Origin: Altibacter sp. HG106
Lineage (GTDB): Bacteria > Bacteroidota > Bacteroidia > Flavobacteriales > Flavobacteriaceae
Direction: 5' to 3'
NCBI RefSeq assembly: GCF_028561755.1
Contig: NZ_JAQQTD010000002.1
Span: 186,001 to 250,000 of the forward strand
Length of the DNA: 64,000 nt
Position 1 is the stretch's first letter. The number at the start of each line of letters is the position of its first letter. The position numbers and the translations under genes are program-made. A model generated the notes under the pieces. That model was not told the origin of the DNA. It searched no databases and saw only the letters and a program-made list of their open reading frames with translations. This document shows positions 1 through 7,958 of this stretch, piece by piece.

Positions 1-340
1 CGAGTAGGTGTTTTACCGTTTCAATAGTACCCGCATAACTTGCCCAATGTAGATAATTACGGCTATCGTGGGTGTTTTTATCAATTGGATTACCGTCAAA
101 GGACAACAGATACTTAATGATTTTAGGATCATTTTTTTCTAACAGGGCATAGATCACAGCATCAAATGCATGGGGCGTCATCGCCGTTGGATCATGGCCT
201 TCCGCCACCTTTTGCTGAACCATTTCCAGATCCGGTTGTTGTTTCCAAAAAGAACGATTTAAAAAGATGTTTTCGGTTTGCCCAAACCCAATGGCTGTCA
301 CCATAAAGAAACAGCCAAAAAGAAAAGGAAATAATTTCAT
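1..340 (-). CDS. Ankyrin-repeat-like exported protein, partial (C-terminus beyond window)
   Basis: The reverse strand is open from an ATG at 338-340 to the window edge, giving about 113 codons. The first 20 residues (MKLFPFLFGCFFMVTAIGFG) look like a signal peptide ending before a Gln. The following text includes IIKYLLSFDGNPID and NYLHWASYAGTIETVKHLL, which has the spacing of ankyrin repeats (the LHWAxxxG and xxVKxLL elements). It starts only 4 nt after the stop of the DUF6607-like gene, so the two are probably cotranscribed. Periplasmic location is inferred from the signal peptide. The specific partner is unknown and the 3' end is not visible. Confidence 0.6.
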   Translation of the reverse strand, partial: MKLFPFLFGCFFMVTAIGFGQTENIFLNRSFWKQQPDLEMVQQKVAEGHDPTAMTPHAFDAVIYALLEKNDPKIIKYLLSFDGNPIDKNTHDSRNYLHWASYAGTIETVKHLL

Positions 341-344
341 AAGA

Positions 345-1250
345 TTATTTTTTAACGAATGATTCAATAATAGTGTTAATGGCAGTAGCTTCTTCATAGC
401 CTTCTCCAAACAAATATTTATACAGTACTTTATTGTCTACTTTCTCCTCCAACACAAGGTCTTGGTTTCTACCATACACCTCGGCCCACTTAGCACGTAC
501 CTTAGCCCATTTTTCACCGTGTTCAGCCCACCAATTAGCAGCGGCTGCACAACGACTATCAGGAACGCGTACATAGGTGTTGTAACCTTTTTCTTTGGCA
601 AGGATAACGTCTTCTTTGCCTTCGGAACGGATTACTTTATCGTTGTCTTGGTCGTGCACCCAACCGGTTTCGGTGATCTCTTGACGATTTCCGCGAATGG
701 TAAGGTTGTAATCACTGCGCGTAGTATATTCACGGCGCGGAAGGGGAGCATCGGCCGTATTTTCCCAATAGCTTTTGCCATCCACGTGAACCCAAGTGGC
801 CGAACCTTCGTACCGCGGACTGTCATCTACCTGATACACTTTTTGGGTCCATTGCCCGGCTACTTCAGTGGGTGAAAGGCGTCGATAGGTCCATTGGTTG
901 TTGGCATTATAGGTATAGAGGTCAGTATTTTCATACAACCAATCCTGGCGCCAGTGTTTTACGATGTGAGGAGATGTTGGACTCCCAACCAATAACAAAT
1001 GCTGAATTGAAATCAAATCCTCCTGGTCGGTTACTAGTTGCGCCCATTCCAATCCTTTGTCTACTTTGGTTTTTGAAGGTTTGTAGAGGCTGTCGTCGCT
1101 GTAATTGAATGTTTCAGCGAAGTTGAAGGTGACTTCAAAACAACCGCACATTTCTTTAATCGCATCACGATCGAGTTGTTTTTTGGATTGTTGAGCATGC
1201 ATCGTACAAACGATGAAGAAGGCGATCAAAAGATGTAGGGATTGTTTCAT
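345..1250 (-). CDS. DUF6607-family exported protein
   Basis: A 301-aa protein with a clear signal peptide (residues 1-19, ending MHAQ). A Cys-rich patch near residue 35 reads EMCGCFEVTFNFAETF, which I associate with the DUF6607 family of Bacteroidetes and Proteobacteria. The centre is rich in Trp and Tyr (for example HWRQDWLYENTDLYTY), suggesting a secreted or periplasmic beta-rich protein. No enzymatic motif is recognised. It is the first gene of a likely two-gene unit with the ankyrin-like protein downstream. The family assignment rests on memory of the CGCFEVTFNFAE signature and the function is unknown. Confidence 0.65.
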   Translation of the reverse strand: MKQSLHLLIAFFIVCTMHAQQSKKQLDRDAIKEMCGCFEVTFNFAETFNYSDDSLYKPSKTKVDKGLEWAQLVTDQEDLISIQHLLLVGSPTSPHIVKHWRQDWLYENTDLYTYNANNQWTYRRLSPTEVAGQWTQKVYQVDDSPRYEGSATWVHVDGKSYWENTADAPLPRREYTTRSDYNLTIRGNRQEITETGWVHDQDNDKVIRSEGKEDVILAKEKGYNTYVRVPDSRCAAAANWWAEHGEKWAKVRAKWAEVYGRNQDLVLEEKVDNKVLYKYLFGEGYEEATAINTIIESFVKK

Positions 1251-1335
1251 GATAAGGGCTCTTTAAAAATTAAAATGACCGCCACAAAACTAATTATTTT
1301 AATTCATTCTAAATAACAATAAAGAAAAAATTTAT

Positions 1336-1368
1336 GTAAAATTATCGTTGCTCTGCCGCAGCAACGAT
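1336..1368 (-). terminator. Hairpin downstream of the sugar kinase gene
   Basis: A perfect 9-bp inverted repeat (ATCGTTGCT at 1344-1352 and AGCAACGAT at 1360-1368, with a 7-nt loop) lies about 60 nt after the kinase stop. It is followed on the minus strand by an AT-rich stretch with T4 and then T6. The U tract is not immediate, so this could be a weak intrinsic terminator or a 3'-end stabilising hairpin. Confidence 0.45.
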
Positions 1369-1428
1369 CCTATATTGATACAAAAGAGTACGTAATGAAA
1401 CTTATGGGAATCGCTAGACGAACTATGG

Positions 1429-2319
1429 TTACGCTTTTAACAGGGCCATTATTTCTTCGGAAGAAACCTTGCCATTAGCGCCTTCTTTGGAAGCGACTAA
1501 GGCACCCAACGCGCTGGCGTATCTCAGGGCGTTTTCCGGAGTGTTTTTGGTGAGCAATTGGAAGAGCAGCCCGGCCAGAAAAGAATCGCCAGCTCCAACG
1601 GTGTCGGCAACCTTTACGCGAAATCCACTGTGATAAAAAAAACGATTACTGTGGTAGAGTATCGCTCCCTGATCGCCTCGAGTAACACAAATAGAAGGTA
1701 TTTCAAACCTGTTGGCGATTTTTAAAATATTCTTTTCGGCGTCTGTGGAAGGTAACGTTAACCAGGCCGAAACCTCGCCCAATTCTTCTTCGTTCATCTT
1801 TAGAAATTGAACCTTTGGAAGCATCTCCAAAATGACCTCTTTCGATGTATAGGGTGGTCGAAGATTAATATCGAAGACCGGGTACGCTGATTTCACCAGA
1901 AGTTCATTCAAGACGATTCGATTGGCGGGGTGTCGTAGCGCCAAAGAGCCAAAAACAAGCGCCTCTTGTTGCGAAACCCTGTTCCGCAAACTTTGATTCA
2001 TTTCAATGCCATCCCAGGCCGAAGGATCCTCAAACGTATAGCTGGCATTTCCCTCTTTCAGGCTGATGTGGACAGCACCCGTGGATAATTTTTTATGTAT
2101 TTGTATACCTTCCGTACCCATACCGCGTTCCGAAATGATACGTAGGGCGTTAGCTCCCAGGGGATCATCGCCTACAGCACTGATCATATGAACATCAGCC
2201 CCAAGTTGATGAAGGCGCAGCGCTACATTTAAGGGCGCGCCTCCCAGCAATTCCTGATGCGGAAAGACGTCCCAAAGGATTTCTCCAAAACAACCGATTT
2301 TTATCTTCGGTTTATTCAT
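1429..2319 (-). CDS. PfkB-family carbohydrate kinase, probable fructokinase
   Basis: A 296-aa ribokinase-fold sugar kinase that would phosphorylate a free sugar, most likely fructose, in the cytoplasm. The N-terminal signature GGAPLNVALRLHQLGADVHMI lies near residues 25-45. The C-terminal PfkB signature DTVGAGDSFLAGLL lies near residues 240-255 and carries the catalytic Asp of GAGD. The start codon overlaps the 3' end of the sugar porter by 8 nt, so the two are translationally coupled as an uptake-plus-phosphorylation pair. Fructose as substrate is inferred from family resemblance and the partner transporter. A second PfkB kinase sits at 60.2 kb. Confidence 0.85.
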   Translation of the reverse strand: MNKPKIKIGCFGEILWDVFPHQELLGGAPLNVALRLHQLGADVHMISAVGDDPLGANALRIISERGMGTEGIQIHKKLSTGAVHISLKEGNASYTFEDPSAWDGIEMNQSLRNRVSQQEALVFGSLALRHPANRIVLNELLVKSAYPVFDINLRPPYTSKEVILEMLPKVQFLKMNEEELGEVSAWLTLPSTDAEKNILKIANRFEIPSICVTRGDQGAILYHSNRFFYHSGFRVKVADTVGAGDSFLAGLLFQLLTKNTPENALRYASALGALVASKEGANGKVSSEEIMALLKA

Positions 2320-3658
2320 CTTCTGGAATAAGTTTACGTTCGAGTTCTTCTAACGAAACGCCCTTGGTTTCCGGCATTTTTAATACCGCCCACAACAGTT
2401 GCAAGACCATCATGGCTGCGAAGAAGTAATAAATAACTTCTAATTGATCTCTAAAGATTCCTTCGCTACCGTCGATAAAGAAGGGGGTGAGCAAGGTGAT
2501 CAAGGCGGCAAACACCCAGTGCGTACTGGTACCCCAGGATTGTCCGTAGGCCCGTACCCGGTTTGGATAGATTTCAGAAAGAAATACCCAGATGATAGCG
2601 CCTTGCCCTATGGCATGGGCTGCCACAAACGTACAGATAAATGTGAGCAGAAGGATCGAACTGAGTCCGGCCTGAAAGCAATAGCCCACCATAAATAAAC
2701 TAACGATGTAGCCGATAGAACCTATAATTAATAATTGACGGCGACCCAACCGATCGATGAGTCGGATGCCTATCAGCGTAAAGATCAAATTCACCGCTCC
2801 AATGGCAATAGAATTGAACAAGGATTCTTCACCGCCCAAGCCAGCCTGCTCCAGAATTTGTGGGGCGTAATAGAGTACAAAATTAATTCCTGAAAGCTGG
2901 TTGAAGAAGGCTAACAGAAAGCCCATCCATATTACTTTTCGATATTTTTTCTGAAAAAGTTGGTCGCTACGTTTCGGTTTGTTCGCGTCTCGTTGAATGT
3001 CTTCCAAATGTTTTTCGGCCTCCTCATCTTGATAGATTCGTTGTAAGATTGCCAAGGCGCCTTCCCGATCCTTTCGCTGAAGCAATAACCACCGCGGACT
3101 ATTAGGTACTTTCCAAACCATTAACGTATACGCCAAGGCAGGAATTCCTTCGACGCCCAACATCCATCGCCAATCATGTTCACCACCAACACCTTCTAAC
3201 AACCAATTAGAAATAAATGCCACCAATATTCCGAAGACAATATTAAACTGGTACAAGGCTCCTAGTCGGCCTCGATTCTCGCCGGTAGTGATCTCTGAAA
3301 TGTAAATGGGGGCCGCTACAGAAGAAATACCAACTCCTATACCGCCTATAAACCGAAAGAACGAGAACAAATACGGTCCTGTGGCAAGGGCCGATCCTAC
3401 GGCTGAGACAAAAAATAAGATCCCAATCCAAAACAAGGTTTTCTTTCTTCCCAAATGTTTCGTAGGGATTCCGCCTAATAAGGAGCCCAACACGGTGCCC
3501 CACAGCGCCATACTCATGATAAAAGTTCCGTGAAAGAGCGGAGACGTATCCCATAATTGTTGAATAGGTTGGTTGGCCCCGCTGATGACAACGGTATCGA
3601 ACCCAAAGAGAAATCCGGCCAAAGCGACCGTAATACTCCACTTGGTAATGTCTTTCAT
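2312..3658 (-). CDS. Sugar porter family MFS transporter
   Basis: A 448-aa integral membrane protein of the major facilitator superfamily, sugar porter branch. Twelve hydrophobic segments are visible. TM1 contains GFLFGFDTVVISGA. The loop 2-3 motif appears as GGIPTKHLGRKKTLF, and the loop 8-9 equivalent as RLIDRLGRRQLL. PETKG near the C-terminus (KMPETKGVSLEELE) is the classic end signature. It probably carries out proton-coupled uptake of fructose or another hexose. It is upstream of, and overlaps, the fructokinase gene. Length is normal for the family. Confidence 0.88.
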   Translation of the reverse strand: MKDITKWSITVALAGFLFGFDTVVISGANQPIQQLWDTSPLFHGTFIMSMALWGTVLGSLLGGIPTKHLGRKKTLFWIGILFFVSAVGSALATGPYLFSFFRFIGGIGVGISSVAAPIYISEITTGENRGRLGALYQFNIVFGILVAFISNWLLEGVGGEHDWRWMLGVEGIPALAYTLMVWKVPNSPRWLLLQRKDREGALAILQRIYQDEEAEKHLEDIQRDANKPKRSDQLFQKKYRKVIWMGFLLAFFNQLSGINFVLYYAPQILEQAGLGGEESLFNSIAIGAVNLIFTLIGIRLIDRLGRRQLLIIGSIGYIVSLFMVGYCFQAGLSSILLLTFICTFVAAHAIGQGAIIWVFLSEIYPNRVRAYGQSWGTSTHWVFAALITLLTPFFIDGSEGIFRDQLEVIYYFFAAMMVLQLLWAVLKMPETKGVSLEELERKLIPEDE

Positions 3659-3707
3659 GGAAAGTGCTGTTGGTTAGAAGGCTAAATATAGAAATTTATG
3701 GCTGAAG

Positions 3708-4739
3708 TTAGGAAACAGCTTCCGTGATCTCCTCGATTTCCTCTTTTTCATCACCGTTTAATGGAGGTGCAGTTTCTTTCTTCTGAAGTGTTTTTAAATG
3801 GATCTCATAATACATTCCGAAGTGATCACTTCCAAAACTCTCGGTGCGCTCCATGACATCCACAAACAGGCTTTTGCTATGAAATAAATGGTCTAGCGGA
3901 AATCTCATAAAACGATATCCGGCATGATAGGTAGGGAAAAAGCCTCGGCCAATTCGAGGGTCTATCATATCGGTCATTTTTTTAAAGAGTCGGGTGACGC
4001 GACTCCACACCACATCGTTCATATCGCCGCACACTACAACAGGATCTTCAATCTCACGAATCTTTTTACCCACGATCATCAATTCTGCATCGCGTTCTTT
4101 GGAGGTTTCATTTTCGGTCGGACTGGGCGGGGCGGGATGCAAACAGGCCACAAACACATTCTGGTGTTTCGTGATCGGATAGTTGAAAAATAGGGACGGC
4201 ACATCTTCTTCCACTAAATACTTTACCTCAGCGTCTGGCAATGGAATTTTAGAATACAGATGCATGCCGTAGAAATTGTCATGAGGCAAGGCGATCATTT
4301 CCGGATACTGTTCTTGCAGTGGTGATAGACCGCGCTCCCATTCTTTGTGACTTTCCATCGTAAGCACCAGGTCGGCGTCGTATTGTTGGGCGAGTGATAC
4401 AAATTTTTCGTAGTCGGAATTGGTTTGCAAAACATTGGCCGCCAATATTGAAAAGGAACCCGAACTTGGAAAACTGGGCTTGCTTCTAGGATAATACGAG
4501 CTGTACGGAAACACTTTCACAATTTGGTACGTAAGGGTGGCGACAAGAAAGACAAGCACGGCAATGCTAAACAGTTGATATTCCGTTTCAAACACAAAGA
4601 ACAACGCCAGCAATAGGAATTGAATAACGATGGTTTGGAGTCGGATAAAATCCGGAGTTCTAAAAAACCAGTGGGGATTTTTTAGGGCCGGTAGATACGA
4701 ACCGATACAAAAGATGAGTATGAGTATATACAGTATCAC
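3708..4739 (-). CDS. Membrane-anchored endonuclease/exonuclease/phosphatase family protein
   Basis: A 343-aa protein with two or three N-terminal membrane segments (residues 1-75) followed by an EEP-fold domain. Visible EEP motifs are ILAANVLQTN (metal-binding Asn region), MESHKEW (Glu ligand), VVCGDMND (GDxN, catalytic Asp) and GSDHFGM (SDH, catalytic His) near the C-terminus. The substrate cannot be told from sequence: members hydrolyse nucleic acids, phospholipids or phosphoinositides. The topology suggests the catalytic domain follows the membrane segments directly. It is transcribed divergently from the PLP decarboxylase. A short acidic tail follows residue 320. Confidence 0.8.
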   Translation of the reverse strand: MILYILILIFCIGSYLPALKNPHWFFRTPDFIRLQTIVIQFLLLALFFVFETEYQLFSIAVLVFLVATLTYQIVKVFPYSSYYPRSKPSFPSSGSFSILAANVLQTNSDYEKFVSLAQQYDADLVLTMESHKEWERGLSPLQEQYPEMIALPHDNFYGMHLYSKIPLPDAEVKYLVEEDVPSLFFNYPITKHQNVFVACLHPAPPSPTENETSKERDAELMIVGKKIREIEDPVVVCGDMNDVVWSRVTRLFKKMTDMIDPRIGRGFFPTYHAGYRFMRFPLDHLFHSKSLFVDVMERTESFGSDHFGMYYEIHLKTLQKKETAPPLNGDEKEEIEEITEAVS

Positions 4740-4809
4740 GGGTCAAAAGTACTCAATTTTCAATTGGGAGAATGTTTACATAATCCTAAAGAAAACGTAG
4801 GGAAACCTT

Positions 4810-4817
4810 TATTTTTG
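4810..4817 (+). promoter_or_regulatory. TAnnTTTG -7 box before the PLP decarboxylase
   Basis: TATTTTTG matches the Bacteroidetes -7 consensus TAnnTTTG and lies 19 nt before the ATG at 4837. No well-spaced -33 TTG is seen. Confidence 0.45.
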
Positions 4818-4836
4818 CAGCCTAAACGAATACAGC

Positions 4837-6276
4837 ATGATTCCCAACAAGAAAGCGACCCTGGAAATGGAAACCGAGGCCATGCGAGCCTATGGGTATC
4901 GGGTGGTAGATGCGATTGTGGAGCATACCGCCACACAACGCGAAAAACTTCCGGTAGCGCTTGCTTCCCGCGAAGAAATGGACTCTATGTTTCTGGAAGA
5001 AGCCCCTGAAAAAAGTTCGGATGCCGAAGAAGTATTGAATTTCGTGTTGGAAAAGGTTATGACGCAGAGTACCATCGTCTCACACCCCAAATCCTTTTCT
5101 TTTGTACCCGGACCCAGCAATTACGTGAGCGCTATGGCCGATACGCTGGCTACCGGATTCAATATATTTTCGGGAGGATGGGCAGCCTCTCCTGCGGCGG
5201 CAGAATTGGAGATAGTGACCATAAATTGGTTATTAAAAATTTTTGGCTTCCCTTCGAAAAAGGGAGGCGGTATCTTTACCAGTGGCGGTAGTATGGCCAA
5301 TCTTACCGCTATCGTAACGGCACGACGTATTAAGTGTGGAGACGATTTTTCAAAAGCGGTGATCTATTTGTCCGATCAAGCGCATTCTTCGAACATCAAA
5401 GCCATTCGGATTCTAGGATTCCGCAAAGAACAAATTCGAATCATTCCCACTGATCTTGAGTTTAAAATAGGCTTGAACAAACTGCAAAATGCCATCGCCA
5501 AAGATAAACTGAAAGGCTTACAGCCGTTTTTGATGATTGGTACCGCAGGAACTACCAATACCGGAACGGTGGATCCCCTTTCCGAAATCTCAAAAATTTG
5601 TAAGGCAGAAGGCCTATGGTTTCATATTGATGGTGCCTACGGTGGAGCCGCGATTTTGGCGAAAGACGGGAAGAAGTTGTTGAAGGGCATCCAGAAAGCA
5701 GATTCGTTGACCGTAGATCCTCACAAATGGTTCTACCAGCCCTACGAAATGGGTTGTTTGTTGGTTCGGAATCACAAATGGCTGAAGAATACCTTTACGG
5801 AAAAACCTGAATACCTGCGGGATGTGGAGGGAAATACTTCAGAAATTAACTTTTACGACCACGGGGTGCAACTCACACGTAGGTTCCGCGCTTTGAAATT
5901 TTACATGTCGATTAAGACATTCGGACTGCAAGCATTTCGGAAAGCGGTGACCTATAATATCGATCTGGCAGAAGCCACCGAAAAATACCTTCGGAAAAGC
6001 GCACGCTGGGAAGTGATCTCTCCCGCTACCTTAGCGGTGATCAATTTTCGGTATAATCCCATCAAAGCTCAGCTTTCAGAAAAGGAACTCGACCAACTCA
6101 ATCAGCATATTTCTGAACAAGTGGTTGCCTCTCGGGAAGCGCTGCTGGTTACGACTGTACTCAACGGGCAGATCGTGTTGCGCATGTGTTTGATCAACCC
6201 AAGAACCACTTTGCAAGAGGTAAAAGATACGTTACAGTTGTGTGCGCAATTTGGCCAGGCGAAATTAGAAGCATGA
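4837..6276 (+). CDS. Group II pyridoxal-dependent decarboxylase
   Basis: A 479-aa PLP enzyme of the aromatic-amino-acid/glutamate decarboxylase family. The lysine that forms the Schiff base lies in TVDPHKWFYQP near residue 295. HIDGAYGG near residue 265 supplies the Asp that contacts the pyridine nitrogen. FTSGGSMANLTA near residue 150 is the phosphate-binding region. The substrate is uncertain (aromatic amino acid, diaminobutyrate or similar). The 3' end overlaps the downstream flavoprotein start in an ATGA arrangement, suggesting coupling. The start at 4837 is supported by the -7 box just upstream. Confidence 0.85.
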   Translation: MIPNKKATLEMETEAMRAYGYRVVDAIVEHTATQREKLPVALASREEMDSMFLEEAPEKSSDAEEVLNFVLEKVMTQSTIVSHPKSFSFVPGPSNYVSAMADTLATGFNIFSGGWAASPAAAELEIVTINWLLKIFGFPSKKGGGIFTSGGSMANLTAIVTARRIKCGDDFSKAVIYLSDQAHSSNIKAIRILGFRKEQIRIIPTDLEFKIGLNKLQNAIAKDKLKGLQPFLMIGTAGTTNTGTVDPLSEISKICKAEGLWFHIDGAYGGAAILAKDGKKLLKGIQKADSLTVDPHKWFYQPYEMGCLLVRNHKWLKNTFTEKPEYLRDVEGNTSEINFYDHGVQLTRRFRALKFYMSIKTFGLQAFRKAVTYNIDLAEATEKYLRKSARWEVISPATLAVINFRYNPIKAQLSEKELDQLNQHISEQVVASREALLVTTVLNGQIVLRMCLINPRTTLQEVKDTLQLCAQFGQAKLEA

Positions 6277-7502
6277 ATGCAGATGTAATCATCATCGGAG
6301 GAGGTGCAGCCGGATATTTCACAGCGATCAATATCGCAGAAATGAATCCGTCGCTTCAGGTGTTGATATTAGAACGCGGCAAGGAAGTGCTCACAAAAGT
6401 GAAGGTTTCCGGTGGCGGACGTTGCAATGTGACCCATGCAGAATTTCTTCCGAAGCCCCTCAGCGAGAACTATCCCAGAGGGAAAAAAGAATTGCTGGGG
6501 CCCTTCCACTCCTTCATGACCGGCGATACCGTAGCATGGTTCGAAGCGCGTGGTGTTACGCTACACACCGAGGAAGACGGTAGGATGTTCCCTGTCACCA
6601 ACGATTCACAAACCATCATTGATTGTTTTACGGAAGCGGCACAACAATTAGGCGTGCAGGTAGCGCTTGGCGCTGGGGTTCAGGAAATAATCTCAGAAGT
6701 GGGCGGTTGGACGGTAAGGACCAAAGCGGATACGCACACTTGCAAGCGTCTGGTAGTCGCCACAGGGAGCAGTCCGAAATTCTGGAACGTATTAGCAACA
6801 TTAGGACATACTATCGTTTCGCCAGTACCCTCCTTATTCACTTTTAACATAGACGACGAACGGATTTCAGATTTACCCGGAGTATCCACTAATGCGACGG
6901 TTCAGATGCTTTCCGAAGAAAACAGTGTGCTCTTAGAAAGTGAAGGGCCTTTGTTGATTACACACTGGGGAATGAGTGGTCCAGCCATTCTAAAACTTTC
7001 GGCTTGGGGAGCTCGTCATTTGGCTACTATGGATTATCATTTTAGAATACGCGTACGATGGGTGCCGGAGCTATCTGATGAAGACGTGCTAGCAACGCTA
7101 ACTGACTGCAAGCTGCGATTTGCCAAACAGCGGGTTCATAACAATCCACAGTTCGAGTTGCCAAAACGGTTGTGGAAGAATCTGCTTCAGGCTGCATGGG
7201 TTTCCGAAGATATTATTTGGGCACACATTACCAAAGAACAAATGCTACGGATGGTTCAAATGCTTACGATAACGGAGTTTCAGGTGCATGGAAAAAGTAC
7301 GTTCAAAGAAGAGTTTGTGACCGCAGGAGGCGTCGATCTAAAAGAAATAGATTTTAAAACCTTTGAAAGTAAGCTCCATCCGGGATTGTATTTTGCAGGT
7401 GAGGTAGTGAATATCGATGCCATCACGGGAGGCTTCAATTTTCAAAACGCCTGGACAGGAGGATTTATGGTGGCATCGGCAATTACTAGCGCTGGCCTTT
7501 AG
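6273..7502 (+). CDS. HI0933/BaiN-type FAD-dependent oxidoreductase
   Basis: A 409-aa flavoprotein. The N-terminus ADVIIIGGGAAGYFTAINIA is a dinucleotide-binding motif, followed by KVKVSGGGRCNVTHAE, the hallmark of the HI0933-like family. The C-terminal FAD-contact region reads LYFAGEVVNIDAITGGFNFQNAW. I chose the ATG at 6273, which overlaps the upstream TGA, because an upstream in-frame extension would lie inside the decarboxylase and precede the Rossmann strand. The physiological substrate is not known for most members. Coupling to the decarboxylase may be functional or only positional. Confidence 0.85.
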   Translation: MNADVIIIGGGAAGYFTAINIAEMNPSLQVLILERGKEVLTKVKVSGGGRCNVTHAEFLPKPLSENYPRGKKELLGPFHSFMTGDTVAWFEARGVTLHTEEDGRMFPVTNDSQTIIDCFTEAAQQLGVQVALGAGVQEIISEVGGWTVRTKADTHTCKRLVVATGSSPKFWNVLATLGHTIVSPVPSLFTFNIDDERISDLPGVSTNATVQMLSEENSVLLESEGPLLITHWGMSGPAILKLSAWGARHLATMDYHFRIRVRWVPELSDEDVLATLTDCKLRFAKQRVHNNPQFELPKRLWKNLLQAAWVSEDIIWAHITKEQMLRMVQMLTITEFQVHGKSTFKEEFVTAGGVDLKEIDFKTFESKLHPGLYFAGEVVNIDAITGGFNFQNAWTGGFMVASAITSAGL

Positions 7503-7548
7503 GAACATCTTAACGGAAGAAATGTGTTTTCCTTTGTACATTTCCTCC

Positions 7549-7950
7549 ATGAGAATTGTTCCCTTGTTATTTCTACTAATTTCATTTCATATGAATGCAC
7601 AACAATTTCCCGAATTACAATGGGAGCATCGTATCATTTGTATTACTTCGGAAACCTTTGAAGATGCCAAGGCAACTACGCAAATCGACCTGGTAACAAA
7701 AGATGAGGCCGGAAGGAAAGAGCGTCAATTGCTGGTGCTACATTGCACCGATAGCTTTTGTAGAAATGCACTCACCAAAGCCTCGATTACCGGAGCGCCT
7801 CCCAAAGAGACTAATGGATTTAGTGTACGGCTTATTGGACTCGACGGTGGGGTCAAGTTTTCTTCGGAAACTCCTGTTTCTTTGGAAAAATTCTACGAAT
7901 TGATCGATCAGATGCCCATGCGACGTGCCGAAATGCGAACTAAAAATTGA
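7549..7950 (+). CDS. DUF4174 domain exported protein
   Basis: A 133-aa protein. The ATG at 7549 begins a signal peptide (MRIVPLLFLLISFHMNAQ). The longer in-frame extension reaches back into the flavoprotein gene and would destroy that signal, so the shorter start is preferred. The body matches DUF4174 by its overall pattern: an N-terminal W-x-x-R-I strand, a central Cys-containing strand (LVLHCTDSFCRN), then RLIGLDGGVKFSS and a closing LIDQMPMRRAEMR. DUF4174 proteins have a thioredoxin-like outline but no established function. It is convergent with the large repeat protein gene, only 8 nt away. Confidence 0.75.
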   Translation: MRIVPLLFLLISFHMNAQQFPELQWEHRIICITSETFEDAKATTQIDLVTKDEAGRKERQLLVLHCTDSFCRNALTKASITGAPPKETNGFSVRLIGLDGGVKFSSETPVSLEKFYELIDQMPMRRAEMRTKN

Positions 7951-7958
7951 TCGTTTGC

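Noticed and set aside
462-875. A 137-codon plus-strand frame in the DUF6607-like gene
   Set aside because: It is antisense to a gene with a signal peptide and family signature, and has no recognisable start context or domain.
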